Below are positions 1 to 6,750 of a DNA stretch of 49,886 bases, in pieces. A program made the translations under genes and the position numbers. Source of the DNA: Sphingobacteriales bacterium (lineage in GTDB: Bacteria; Bacteroidota; Bacteroidia; Chitinophagales; Chitinophagaceae). Where the stretch lies: assembly GCA_026391525.1 (NCBI GenBank), contig JAPLEF010000137.1, positions 1-49,886 of the forward strand, given 5' to 3'. The notes beneath the pieces were generated by a model. The model was not told the DNA's origin and made no database searches. It saw only the letters and a list, made by a program, of their open reading frames with translations. The stretch's first letter is position 1; each line of letters opens with the position of its first letter.

Positions 1-1
1 C

Positions 2-178
2 TGGGAAGAGGTGACTATTTATTTTAAAGACTTTAAAGAAATTGTTATAGGTGAGCCAACAGGAAATATGATGAAAACGAAAAGTTTAAACAATATAGTA
101 AGACTGGGAATAATGACCCATGAAAAAAAAGAAGGCCCATTTTCTCTTGAAGTAGATTATATAACGTTCATTAAATAA
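2..178 (+). CDS. CIA30 family protein, 3' end only
   Basis: An open frame runs from the window edge to a TAA at 176-178 and encodes the last 58 residues of a protein. The order Trp, hydrophobic strand, Phe-x-Asp-Phe, a short loop, Ile-x-x-hydrophobic-Gly, then Glu-Gly-Pro-Phe-x-Leu-Glu-x-Asp-Tyr-Ile is the usual C-terminal pattern of the CIA30 (complex I intermediate-associated protein 30) beta-sandwich family. Bacterial members are short stand-alone proteins, often near sugar or redox genes, and their biochemical role is unsettled. The start lies outside the window. The family call rests on motif memory only. Confidence 0.6.
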   Translation, partial: WEEVTIYFKDFKEIVIGEPTGNMMKTKSLNNIVRLGIMTHEKKEGPFSLEVDYITFIK

Positions 179-203
179 TCACTGTTAGCGCTACTTTTTT
201 CTA

Positions 204-238
204 ATAAAAAAACCCCGGTTATCATTGATAAACAGGGC
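204..238 (-). terminator. Rho-independent terminator downstream of tRNA-Ser
   Basis: Read on the minus strand, an imperfect stem (CCC/GGG ends plus TTATC/GATAA around a 3-nt loop) is followed by a run of seven T. It begins 28 nt after the tRNA gene ends, so it most likely terminates the tRNA transcript. The stem has two mismatches. Confidence 0.55.
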
Positions 239-265
239 TTTAGCTTATTTCGCTATGAAATGATG

Positions 266-350
266 CGGAGAGAGAGGGATTCGAACCCCCGGACCTGTAA
301 CAGTCAACGGTTTTCAAGACCGCCGCATTAGACCGCTCTGCCATCTCTCC
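266..350 (-). tRNA. tRNA-Ser (anticodon UGA)
   Basis: The minus strand folds as a class II tRNA of 85 nt. The 7-bp acceptor stem is GGAGAGA with TCTCTCC, followed by discriminator G. The D-arm contains AGCGGT, the anticodon loop is CTTGAAA on a GCGGT/ACCGT stem, there is a long variable arm, and the T-loop is TTCGAAT. The TGA anticodon and the long variable arm identify serine. CCA is not encoded. A possible promoter (TTTG at 383-386, 20-nt spacer, TACTTTTA at 355-362 on the minus strand) lies directly upstream, but its spacing would leave almost no 5' leader. Confidence 0.95.
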
Positions 351-354
351 GCGG

Positions 355-386
355 TAAAAGTACGGTTTCAAATTTTTAGGAACAAA
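355..386 (-). promoter_or_regulatory. Possible promoter of tRNA-Ser
   Basis: On the minus strand, TTTG (383-386) lies 20 nt from TACTTTTA (355-362). This is one mismatch from the Bacteroidota TTTG-N19-TAnnTTTG pattern. The expected start would fall on or next to the mature tRNA 5' end, which is unusual, so the call is tentative. Confidence 0.3.
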
Positions 387-533
387 AATTATTAGATTTT
401 TTTGATTAAAACCTTGTTTTTCAATTTCAAAAAACTATTCCAATTGAATTTTTTTTTTAAAATATGATTTTTTCAATGCATAGAATTTGAGATACTGTGG
501 ATAAAGATCCTATCAAAATCTGCATTATGCTCC

Positions 534-541
534 TATATTTG
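534..541 (+). promoter_or_regulatory. -7 element TATATTTG upstream of the small gene at 560
   Basis: An exact TAnnTTTG match lies 18 nt before the ATG at 560. No TTTG is found at the expected -33 distance. Its position inside the longer open frame that begins at 497 argues that the protein starts at 560 rather than 497. Confidence 0.4.
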
Positions 542-559
542 AAATCCAAAATATCCTAT

Positions 560-754
560 ATGAAATTCCAATCAGGGCAAAAGGTGCTTTTACTCGATAC
601 TGAATTTAAGCCTGCAGGTAATGCTATTGTAGCCTGCTATGAAACTAATAGCAATAAATATCAGGTTGAGTTTTTGTATCCGGGCAATGATAAAGCTGAC
701 CGTATTTCGGTACCTGAAGAACGGCTGATTGATTTGAATGAAGGTCCAGTTTGA
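560..754 (+). CDS. Small hypothetical protein (64 aa)
   Basis: This is a small, soluble, strand-rich protein beginning Met-Lys-Phe-Gln-Ser-Gly-Gln-Lys-Val. It has the look of an SH3/KOW-like barrel: a 'G-x-K-V' strand, a turn, 'Y-x-V-E-F', and a Glu-Arg-Leu end. No family can be named. The frame is open upstream to 497, but the preferred start is the ATG at 560. The upstream residues do not match the rest in character, and a TAnnTTTG element sits at 534-541. It ends 13 bp before the convergent SIMPL gene. No catalytic residues are evident. Its function is unknown. Confidence 0.6.
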   Translation: MKFQSGQKVLLLDTEFKPAGNAIVACYETNSNKYQVEFLYPGNDKADRISVPEERLIDLNEGPV

Positions 755-767
755 ACAATCATAACAA

Positions 768-1823
768 CTACGGCTTTACAGGCTTCTTGCCGATTTGTTC
801 AATTTGCTTTTGTTTTTCTATTAAACGCAATTGCATCTCTTTCTCACCTATATCTCGAACCCTTAAGTTATAAGCCTTCACATCTGCTTCATCTTTCGGG
901 TCGTACACTTGAAAGGGCGCTTTTAAAGATAGATAAACCTGCACCATAGGTTCGCCAACAACTGGATTTATGATTTTATCAAATTGCTTGTCGGATACTT
1001 TCTCATAATAGATGGTCTTGTTTTTTTCTGCATAATTATAATTTACCTGACGGATCGTGCTTTTTTTGTATTGGGTAGCAAAATGCTGCGGTGTTCCGGT
1101 TTTGTAAGCATAATATTGCTGATATCTTTCCAGCGGATAAGCGGAACCGTATTTTTCTCCTACCTGGGTAAACCTAGCCGTTAAGCCCAACTTTAAAATG
1201 GCTTCCTTCTTCTTGATGAGTATCTCAAGGGCTTCTTTCCTGAGATTCTCCAGTATCGTATCGAGGTCATCAATTACATAATCGGCTTTTACCAAATCAT
1301 AAATTTCAGCACGGGCTGCCAAAGAAATGATACGATTGATTTGTTCATGCGACCTGAAAGTAATGTGAACATTCTTTTTCATCTCGAAGCCGGATGGAAC
1401 TTCATTGTAAGTTCTGCTGTACTTTTTGTTTTCCACTTCAACTTCATAAGTGGGCACCAATGATACGGGATCGGTAAATACCTGGTCGGCTTGAATATGC
1501 TCTTCCGATAAAAGTTTACGCAATAAATCGATCCGGGAGTTCATCATCAGATCAGCAGATTCTATAGTTGTTGCCTGCTGCGAAATAGCAAAAATGGCTA
1601 CAAAACTGCTGGCTTTCAAATTGGCCATTACATTCGCCTCCAGTAGATTTTGGAAATTGTAACTGTTCACAGGATCCAAATTCAAATTAACACCACCTAG
1701 TGTATTGAATCCGTATTCGTTTCCTTGCTGGCTGCCATTGTAAAGCGAATTGCCACCAATTTGTGCCTTCAAGGCAAAAGAAAGAAAATAAGCGCAGGTA
1801 AAAATTAAGATTGTTTTTTTCAT
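768..1823 (-). CDS. SIMPL (DUF541) domain protein, periplasmic
   Basis: This 351-aa protein has a Sec signal peptide ending near Leu-Lys-Ala-Gln. Residues about 65-225 follow the SIMPL/DUF541 plan: an opening strand with 'Ala-Ile-Ser-Gln-Gln-Ala-Thr-Thr-Ile-Glu-Ser-Ala', a helix carrying 'Leu-Arg-Lys-Leu-Leu', a 'Val-Phe-Thr-Asp...Leu-Val-Pro-Thr-Tyr' strand, a second strand with 'Val-His-Ile-Thr-Phe-Arg', and a C-terminal helix rich in Ala, Leu and Lys. The tail is charged and rich in Gln and Lys. SIMPL proteins form periplasmic or surface assemblies of unclear role. It is the last gene of the ECF-sigma operon, 50 bp after the anti-sigma reading frame, so it may belong to that envelope-stress regulon. 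Confidence 0.65.
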   Translation of the reverse strand: MKKTILIFTCAYFLSFALKAQIGGNSLYNGSQQGNEYGFNTLGGVNLNLDPVNSYNFQNLLEANVMANLKASSFVAIFAISQQATTIESADLMMNSRIDLLRKLLSEEHIQADQVFTDPVSLVPTYEVEVENKKYSRTYNEVPSGFEMKKNVHITFRSHEQINRIISLAARAEIYDLVKADYVIDDLDTILENLRKEALEILIKKKEAILKLGLTARFTQVGEKYGSAYPLERYQQYYAYKTGTPQHFATQYKKSTIRQVNYNYAEKNKTIYYEKVSDKQFDKIINPVVGEPMVQVYLSLKAPFQVYDPKDEADVKAYNLRVRDIGEKEMQLRLIEKQKQIEQIGKKPVKP

Positions 1824-1873
1824 GACGTTTTTATTTCCTGTACACGGAACAGAAAAAAACGTTCAAACTTTTT

Positions 1874-2248
1874 TTAATAAACTGCAGTGATAAAGCTGCT
1901 CAGGTTGTCATCTTCCAGAAGTTCCTGCACCGAAATAGATTTTGTGTACTCTTTTTCAGTTCTCTCTATAGTTTGTTTATCATCAACCGCAAGCGGAATT
2001 GAAACTGGTTTTCTTATGGAACCGGAATCCTGTATTATTAAAGGATCTGTTATTTTGGGTTTGTCTGGAACATCTGTACCTGCCATTGTTATTTTTTCTT
2101 TTATAATAACGGTATCGGTTAATGGCATTTGCGCAGGATCTGCCTTGGGTATTATTGCCCAATCAGATTCAGGCTTTTCCTGTTTTTTTAACACGATGAA
2201 TAATACGAACAATGCCACTATCGATGCAGCAGCATAATAAAAAGCCAT
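1874..2248 (-). CDS. Anti-sigma-like protein, membrane and periplasmic half (separated by an in-frame stop)
   Basis: The segment begins with a transmembrane helix (Phe-Tyr-Tyr-Ala-Ala-Ala-Ser-Ile-Val-Ala-Leu-Phe-Val-Leu) and continues into a Pro/Asp/Lys-rich periplasmic stretch ending Ser-Phe-Ile-Thr-Ala-Val-Tyr. It is in the same frame as the upstream 65-aa segment, separated only by the TAA at 2279-2281 and ten intervening sense codons of basic character (Lys-Pro-Lys-Arg-Lys). In related Bacteroidota, as far as I recall, the soluble N-terminus, the helix and an '-hydrophobic-Thr-x-Val-Tyr' end form one protein of about 200 aa beside the ECF sigma. The ATG at 2248 has no obvious ribosome binding site. 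This is therefore either a separately translated fragment or the 3' half of a disrupted gene. Confidence 0.55.
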   Translation of the reverse strand: MAFYYAAASIVALFVLFIVLKKQEKPESDWAIIPKADPAQMPLTDTVIIKEKITMAGTDVPDKPKITDPLIIQDSGSIRKPVSIPLAVDDKQTIERTEKEYTKSISVQELLEDDNLSSFITAVY

Positions 2249-2278
2249 CCGGTATTTTCTTTTCGGCTTAACCTCAGC

Positions 2279-2476
2279 TTAAAGCTTATTTTCCAGTTTC
2301 ACCCTAAGTGCAGGCGGAACCTCTCCAGAACTGGAAGCTGCATCTGCAGCCAATGCCATCAGTTTCTTCAGCATATTATAATCTTCAGGGGTTGGCGCAA
2401 GTTCTGCCAAAACAATTTTTTCCTGATCGGTGAGTTGCTCCCAGGTTTTTTGCTGTATGATTTCTTCAGGTTCCAT
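2279..2476 (-). CDS. Anti-sigma-like protein, cytosolic half (truncated by TAA)
   Basis: This is a 65-aa acidic helical segment (Met-Glu-Pro-Glu-Glu-Ile-Ile-Gln-Gln-Lys-Thr-Trp-Glu-Gln-Leu-Thr) typical of the cytoplasmic end of the single-pass proteins paired with Bacteroidota ECF sigma factors. The ATG at 2476 is preferred over an upstream TTG at 2485. It starts 11 bp after the sigma stop codon. The frame stops at TAA 2279-2281, but the next codons continue without another stop into the membrane helix of the following segment. A single C-to-T change (CAA to TAA) would account for this. If the stop is real, the sigma-binding part would be freed from the membrane. Confidence 0.55.
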   Translation of the reverse strand: MEPEEIIQQKTWEQLTDQEKIVLAELAPTPEDYNMLKKLMALAADAASSSGEVPPALRVKLENKL

Positions 2477-2487
2477 CTTGTACAATT

Positions 2488-3066
2488 TTATGGATAAATA
2501 GATAAATGTTTGAAAGCCGACAGCTCATCGCGCAATTCCTTTAAAAGATAGAATATCCTGCTCTTTACCGTGCCTTCTGGTAATTCTAAGATGTTGCTGA
2601 TAACAGGAACGCTGAGCTGTTCCTCAAAACGAAGGATAAACAAAGTTCTTTTTTCTTCGGGCAGCAGGTTTAGCTTGGCTTGAATGGCAGATTTAAATTT
2701 TTGAAGGTCTGGATTTTTCTCTGCATTCGAATTGACAGCTTCATTCATAACCGGTTTATGTTTCATTTTAACTGCTGCTTTTCGATATTCATTCTTGCAT
2801 TGGTTGTGTGCAATGCTATATAGCCAGGTTGAAAAACTCCTGTTGTTATTGAAACCATGTGCATGTCTGAATAACCTGATGAACAATTCCTGAACCTGAT
2901 CTTCGGCCAGTTCATGATTTTGCCAGAGCATCCGGTAAAAATAACTGTACATTTTCTGGCCATATCGTTGATACAATATATTGAATGCCGCTTTGGAGCC
3001 GGCTGCAATGCCCGATACCAGTTGTTCATCGGTTTCATTCTCGTATGACTGCTTCACTTTATTCAT
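2488..3066 (-). CDS. ECF RNA polymerase sigma factor (RpoE-like)
   Basis: This 192-aa protein has the usual two-domain ECF layout. Region 2 (about residues 20-95) contains 'Phe-x-x-Leu-Tyr-x-x-Tyr-Gly-x-Lys-Met-Tyr-x-Tyr' and the core-binding 'Ala-Glu-Asp-x-x-Gln-Glu-Leu-Phe-Ile-Arg-Leu-Phe'. The Trp-Leu-Tyr-x-Ile-Ala motif follows. Region 4 (about 130-185) has 'Leu-Pro-Glu-Glu-Lys-Arg-x-Leu-Phe-Ile-Leu-Arg-Phe' and the helix-turn-helix 'Leu-Pro-Glu-Gly-Thr-Val-Lys-Ser-Arg'. It directs RNA polymerase to an unidentified regulon and is expected to be held by the membrane anti-sigma encoded next. It is 3 bp from the upstream gene's stop, so the genes are cotranscribed. Confidence 0.9.
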   Translation of the reverse strand: MNKVKQSYENETDEQLVSGIAAGSKAAFNILYQRYGQKMYSYFYRMLWQNHELAEDQVQELFIRLFRHAHGFNNNRSFSTWLYSIAHNQCKNEYRKAAVKMKHKPVMNEAVNSNAEKNPDLQKFKSAIQAKLNLLPEEKRTLFILRFEEQLSVPVISNILELPEGTVKSRIFYLLKELRDELSAFKHLSIYP

Positions 3067-3069
3067 CAG

Positions 3070-4110
3070 TTAGTCATGCAAATGAGATAAGGCTTGTTGA
3101 ACCTTTTTCGTTTCACCGGTATAGTTACCGATAGCATCCAGCCATATCCTGGTTTGAATCTGATGTTCATCTTTTGATTTAAGCAGATACTGATGCAACA
3201 ATAGGAGCGAGGGAAGGTAATGCTTAGCCAATACCGTTTCTAATGAACCTTCATCAGGTTTTACATTAATAAAAGACCAGTCTATCTTATCAAACAGGAT
3301 GTTCTGCAATTGGCTCATTTTGGTATCTCCTTCAACCTTGATCAGTAATCCCTGCAATCGGCCACTTGGATACCGGTTAAGGATATCCGAACCTAAACTC
3401 AAACAAAGAAAACTATTGGGAAGCAGTGCTGTTCGTTTTTTGGGGTAGTAATGCAATTGAACATCGGGCCTGATGGCATATACCTCCTGAACAATGGCCA
3501 TTGGTATGAGGTCGTTCAATCCGCCGGCATAAACATGGGCATTTGTATTTGCCGATCGAAGCACATTGCTGTGATAAGCGATTAGCGAGGAAGACATTTT
3601 AAATAAATCCTCATATTCCCGACAATAAGTTTGTAATAAATGCTTATGCTGCCTGATTATAGCAAACTGTATGAGATAAGGATAGATTTCTTTTTTATCC
3701 TGTGCAAGTTCAAAGGCCGACCAAAGTGCTGCACTGTCTGGCTGCGGGTTTTCGGTATTCATTTCGTTGAGGGAATGAATGTATCGCATCAGGCTGTACT
3801 GATACTTTCCTGAAATAGAGAATTTGGCTTTATCGATGATTTCTCCACATTTTCTTTCGATCAAATCTGGCTGAATTGCGGTGCTTCTTGAGGTGAACAG
3901 GTAATAATTAAACCAGGCAGATGCATCGGTATTATTGTTGGCTATGGCATCTTCCCAAAAAATTACGGCTTCTTTGTAAGCCTGATTACTTACCTGGCGG
4001 GGATATAGTAAACCCGTAGCTTCCAATCCTACCCGATTCGGACTGCTGCCTTGTTGTGAAAAAGCCGTTGAGTTGAGGAATGCCAATAAAATTAGAATAG
4101 TGATGCGCAT
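3070..4110 (-). CDS. Secreted helical repeat protein, first gene of the ECF operon
   Basis: The frame is open to 4260, but the ATG at 4110 gives a clean Sec signal peptide (Met-Arg-Ile-Thr-Ile-Leu-Ile-Leu-Leu-Ala-Phe... ending Ala-Phe-Ser-Gln-Gln), which sets the start. The mature ~325 aa protein is alpha-helical. It shows loosely TPR-like spacing early (Tyr-x-x-Ala-Val-x-Phe-Trp-Glu-x-Ala-Ile...Ala-x-Ala-Trp-Phe-Asn-Tyr) and a later part with Tyr-Pro-Lys-Lys-Arg. I recognise no family. Its stop lies 3 bp before the sigma gene, so it may act as a periplasmic sensor or as part of the response. That role is inference from context only. Confidence 0.6.
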   Translation of the reverse strand: MRITILILLAFLNSTAFSQQGSSPNRVGLEATGLLYPRQVSNQAYKEAVIFWEDAIANNNTDASAWFNYYLFTSRSTAIQPDLIERKCGEIIDKAKFSISGKYQYSLMRYIHSLNEMNTENPQPDSAALWSAFELAQDKKEIYPYLIQFAIIRQHKHLLQTYCREYEDLFKMSSSLIAYHSNVLRSANTNAHVYAGGLNDLIPMAIVQEVYAIRPDVQLHYYPKKRTALLPNSFLCLSLGSDILNRYPSGRLQGLLIKVEGDTKMSQLQNILFDKIDWSFINVKPDEGSLETVLAKHYLPSLLLLHQYLLKSKDEHQIQTRIWLDAIGNYTGETKKVQQALSHLHD

Positions 4111-4267
4111 GATACCCAGTACACCCTCGGTCAAGAATCGTTCACTTTTTTTTTCGTTTGCAATACTATTCATTACAAATGCCATTTCATGAGATAAAGA
4201 TAAAGGATATAAAATGCTACAGATGATGCATTTACAGCTGAAAAATTTCAGGATGGCCAATATTGTC

Positions 4268-4275
4268 TAAATTTG
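4268..4275 (+). promoter_or_regulatory. TAnnTTTG element just before the ABC exporter start
   Basis: TAAATTTG ends 5 nt before the ATG at 4281. This spacing would give an almost leaderless transcript. No -33 TTTG is visible at the standard distance. Confidence 0.3.
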
Positions 4276-4280
4276 TTTCA

Positions 4281-6125
4281 ATGACCCAATTATCTACCCT
4301 GAATCATTATTTCCTCAAGTATAAATGGCATTTTTTTCTTGGCCTTTTATTTGTCATTCTAACCAATTATTTCAGGATCCTTTCTCCCCAACTTACCGGT
4401 TATGTAGTGAATACGGTTGTACAATCCATTAAAACCGGAGGAGGCAGCCTTACTCATCAATCTGCACAGGCAGGAACAGAAAATTACAATCTACTGATCA
4501 AATGGCTGATCACCTATTTTGACCAGCTCAATTTTCAACAAAAAATATTTTATACCGGATTATTGCTTTTTGGTATTGCCATTATCAGTGGTTTCTTTAT
4601 GTTTCTGATGCGGCAATCGATCATTGTAATGAGCCGCCATATTGAATTTGACCAGAAGAATGAGATTTTCGCTCATTACCAGCAACTCGATATGTCGTTC
4701 TACAAATCTCAAGCTACGGGCGATCTCATGAACCGGATTACGGAAGATGTTAGCAGGGTTAGGATGTATACCGGTCCGGCCATCATGTACTTCATTAACC
4801 TTGCGGCCATCATCGGTTTCAGTATTTTTTTCATGCTTCGTGCTGATGTGAAGCTTACGATTGTTGCGCTTTGTCCATTACCATTATTAGCCGTCGCTAT
4901 CTATTTTGTAAATACCATCATCAATAGGAAAAGTGAAAAGATCCAGGCTTTGTTAAGCGACTTAACCAGTAATGCACAGGAATCATATTCAGGAATAAGG
5001 GTGATTAAATCTTTTGTACAGGAAAATGCAATGGTGCAATATTTCCGGAAAAACAGTGAAGCTTACCGGGCTAATGCGCTTAGTTTGGCCCGTACCGAAG
5101 CCATTTATTTTCCATCCATGGCATTGCTCATCGGTTTAAGTACATTGATCACCGTTATGGTTGGTGGATTGGATGTAGCAAACCAGGTACCCGGGGCAAG
5201 TGTGGGTAAGATAGCAGAATTTGTGATGTATATACAGATGCTTACTTTTCCGGTAAGTGCTATAGGGTGGACGGCCAGCATGACTCAACGAGCAGTTGCT
5301 TCTCAAAGGAGGATCAACGAATTCCTGCTCAGGGAACCCAGCATTAAAGATAATGCCGGTGCACAACCCTTGGTTTTGAAAGGGCAGATCAAATTTTCTA
5401 GCGCATCATTTATCTATAAGGATACCGGAATACAAGCGATAAAGAACTTGAATCTAACCATCCTTGCGGGAGAGCGGATTGCTGTGATTGGCAGAACAGG
5501 TTCCGGAAAATCTACCCTGGCCCAAATGCTTTTGCGGATGTACGATTTAGATAAGGGCGAATTACTTTTTGATGGAGTGCCTGCAAAGGAGATCACCTTA
5601 AATAGTTTGCGCAACGGGATCAGTTATGTACCTCAGGATATTTTCCTTTTCAGTGATACCATCGAGAATAATATCCGTTTTGGACTAAAAGAAGCAACTG
5701 TAGCAGAGGTTGCAGGCGCCGCAAAAATGGCGGGAATCGATAGTGAAATCATGCAATTCCCGGAAGGTTATCAAACGCTGGTAGGAGAGCGGGGGGTTAC
5801 ATTAAGTGGTGGACAGAAACAGCGCATATCCATCGCAAGAGCGTTGATTAAAGAAGCCCGGATAGTGGTGTTTGATGATTGCCTGAGTGCGGTAGATGCA
5901 AAAACCGAACGTGAAATTGCGGATCGGATGCAACCTTTTCTGGAAGGCAAAACATCCATCATTATCACGCACCGTATATTTTCACTGTTTCAATTCGACA
6001 GGATACTGGTAATGGAAGAAGGAGAACTGGCAGAATCGGGAACCCATGAGGAATTAATGGCAAAAAAGGCACTTTATTACGATATGTATGTCCGCCAGCA
6101 ACTGCAGGACGCTGACAGGCCTTAG
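4281..6125 (+). CDS. ABC transporter, fused permease and ATPase (exporter, MsbA-like)
   Basis: This 614-aa half-transporter has an N-terminal six-helix ABC membrane domain (about residues 15-335) followed by an ATPase domain. The ATPase shows Walker A Gly-Arg-Thr-Gly-Ser-Gly-Lys-Ser-Thr, the Q-loop Tyr-Val-Pro-Gln-Asp, signature Leu-Ser-Gly-Gly-Gln-Lys-Gln-Arg and the H-loop in Ile-Ile-Thr-His-Arg. After Walker B the usual catalytic Glu is Asp533 (Phe-Asp-Asp-Cys-Leu-Ser-Ala-Val-Asp). A 'DD-x-LSAVD' variant is known from heterodimeric YheI/YknU-type exporters, so a partner subunit elsewhere is possible. Asn/Gln/Gly-rich residues near 55-70 form an enlarged first outer loop. The ATG at 4281 was chosen over a TTG at 4263. 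The substrate is unknown; a lipid or drug is likely. Confidence 0.88.
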   Translation: MTQLSTLNHYFLKYKWHFFLGLLFVILTNYFRILSPQLTGYVVNTVVQSIKTGGGSLTHQSAQAGTENYNLLIKWLITYFDQLNFQQKIFYTGLLLFGIAIISGFFMFLMRQSIIVMSRHIEFDQKNEIFAHYQQLDMSFYKSQATGDLMNRITEDVSRVRMYTGPAIMYFINLAAIIGFSIFFMLRADVKLTIVALCPLPLLAVAIYFVNTIINRKSEKIQALLSDLTSNAQESYSGIRVIKSFVQENAMVQYFRKNSEAYRANALSLARTEAIYFPSMALLIGLSTLITVMVGGLDVANQVPGASVGKIAEFVMYIQMLTFPVSAIGWTASMTQRAVASQRRINEFLLREPSIKDNAGAQPLVLKGQIKFSSASFIYKDTGIQAIKNLNLTILAGERIAVIGRTGSGKSTLAQMLLRMYDLDKGELLFDGVPAKEITLNSLRNGISYVPQDIFLFSDTIENNIRFGLKEATVAEVAGAAKMAGIDSEIMQFPEGYQTLVGERGVTLSGGQKQRISIARALIKEARIVVFDDCLSAVDAKTEREIADRMQPFLEGKTSIIITHRIFSLFQFDRILVMEEGELAESGTHEELMAKKALYYDMYVRQQLQDADRP

Positions 6126-6163
6126 TGCCTTTAAATACCGGGAAACGCAAATTTTGTAATTAT

Positions 6164-6193
6164 TTTGTCATTTCGAAAACAACTATATCTTTG
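6164..6193 (+). promoter_or_regulatory. Bacteroidota sigma-A promoter for the DUF3276 gene
   Basis: TTTG at 6164-6167 and TATCTTTG at 6186-6193 are separated by 18 nt, close to the TTTG-N19-TAnnTTTG consensus. The -7 element ends 42 nt before the GTG start at 6236. It is one of the two best promoters in the window. Confidence 0.65.
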
Positions 6194-6235
6194 TTTATCT
6201 TATAACAAGCACATTTACAAAAAAAAGACAACACA

Positions 6236-6688
6236 GTGGCGTACGAAAACAACGACAAAAAAATGGAAAGCGTTTACAGTATCCGGGTTAAAGCCGGTAA
6301 ACGCAGAACTTACTTTTTTGATGTAAGGGAAACCAGAGGCAACGACTTTTATGTTACCATTACAGAAAGCCGTAAACGTTTTGATTCAGACGGTTACGAC
6401 AGGCATAAGATTTTCCTGTATAAGGAAGATTTCAACAAATTCCTGAAAGGGCTGAATGAAACGGTAGAGCATGTAAAAACAGAACTCATGCCTGATTTCG
6501 ATTTTGATGCTTTCAACCATGATACACCATATGAAGCAGAAGAAGGGCAGGGCATCAATCAGCAAACAGTTGTTACCGATAATGCTGAATCTCCAGTAAC
6601 AGAAGCTGCTTCAATCATTACAGAAACGCAAATTGATTTGCCTCCTGCAAGCGACAACGGTCATGCAGAGGAAGTAGATAAATGGTAA
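6236..6688 (+). CDS. DUF3276 family protein, PUR-alpha-like nucleic acid binding
   Basis: The N-terminal ~100 residues are the conserved DUF3276/PUR domain: 'Val-Tyr-Ser-Ile-Arg-Val-Lys-Ala-Gly-Lys-Arg-Arg-Thr-Tyr-Phe-Phe-Asp-Val-Arg', then 'Phe-Tyr-Val-Thr-Ile-Thr-Glu-Ser-Arg-Lys-Arg' and 'His-Lys-Ile-Phe-Leu-Tyr-Lys-Glu-Asp-Phe'. Family members are PUR-alpha homologues that bind single-stranded nucleic acid. The C-terminal ~55 residues are acidic and low-complexity. The start is GTG at 6236 (Val-Ala-Tyr-Glu-Asn-Asn), chosen because homologues begin Met-Ala-x-Glu-Asn-Asn. It has its own promoter (6164-6193) and terminator (6705-6737), so it is monocistronic. Confidence 0.88.
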   Translation: MAYENNDKKMESVYSIRVKAGKRRTYFFDVRETRGNDFYVTITESRKRFDSDGYDRHKIFLYKEDFNKFLKGLNETVEHVKTELMPDFDFDAFNHDTPYEAEEGQGINQQTVVTDNAESPVTEAASIITETQIDLPPASDNGHAEEVDKW

Positions 6689-6704
6689 TTCATTAAAAAA
6701 AATA

Positions 6705-6737
6705 AAAATGCCGCTTCAAATTGTAGCGGCATTTTCT
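6705..6737. terminator. Bidirectional terminator between DUF3276 gene and pgi
   Basis: AAAATGCCGCT and AGCGGCATTTT form a perfect 11-bp stem with a 9-nt loop. A-rich and T-rich flanks on the two sides allow it to work for both converging genes. Confidence 0.85.
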
Positions 6738-6750
6738 TTTTGAAAGATTG

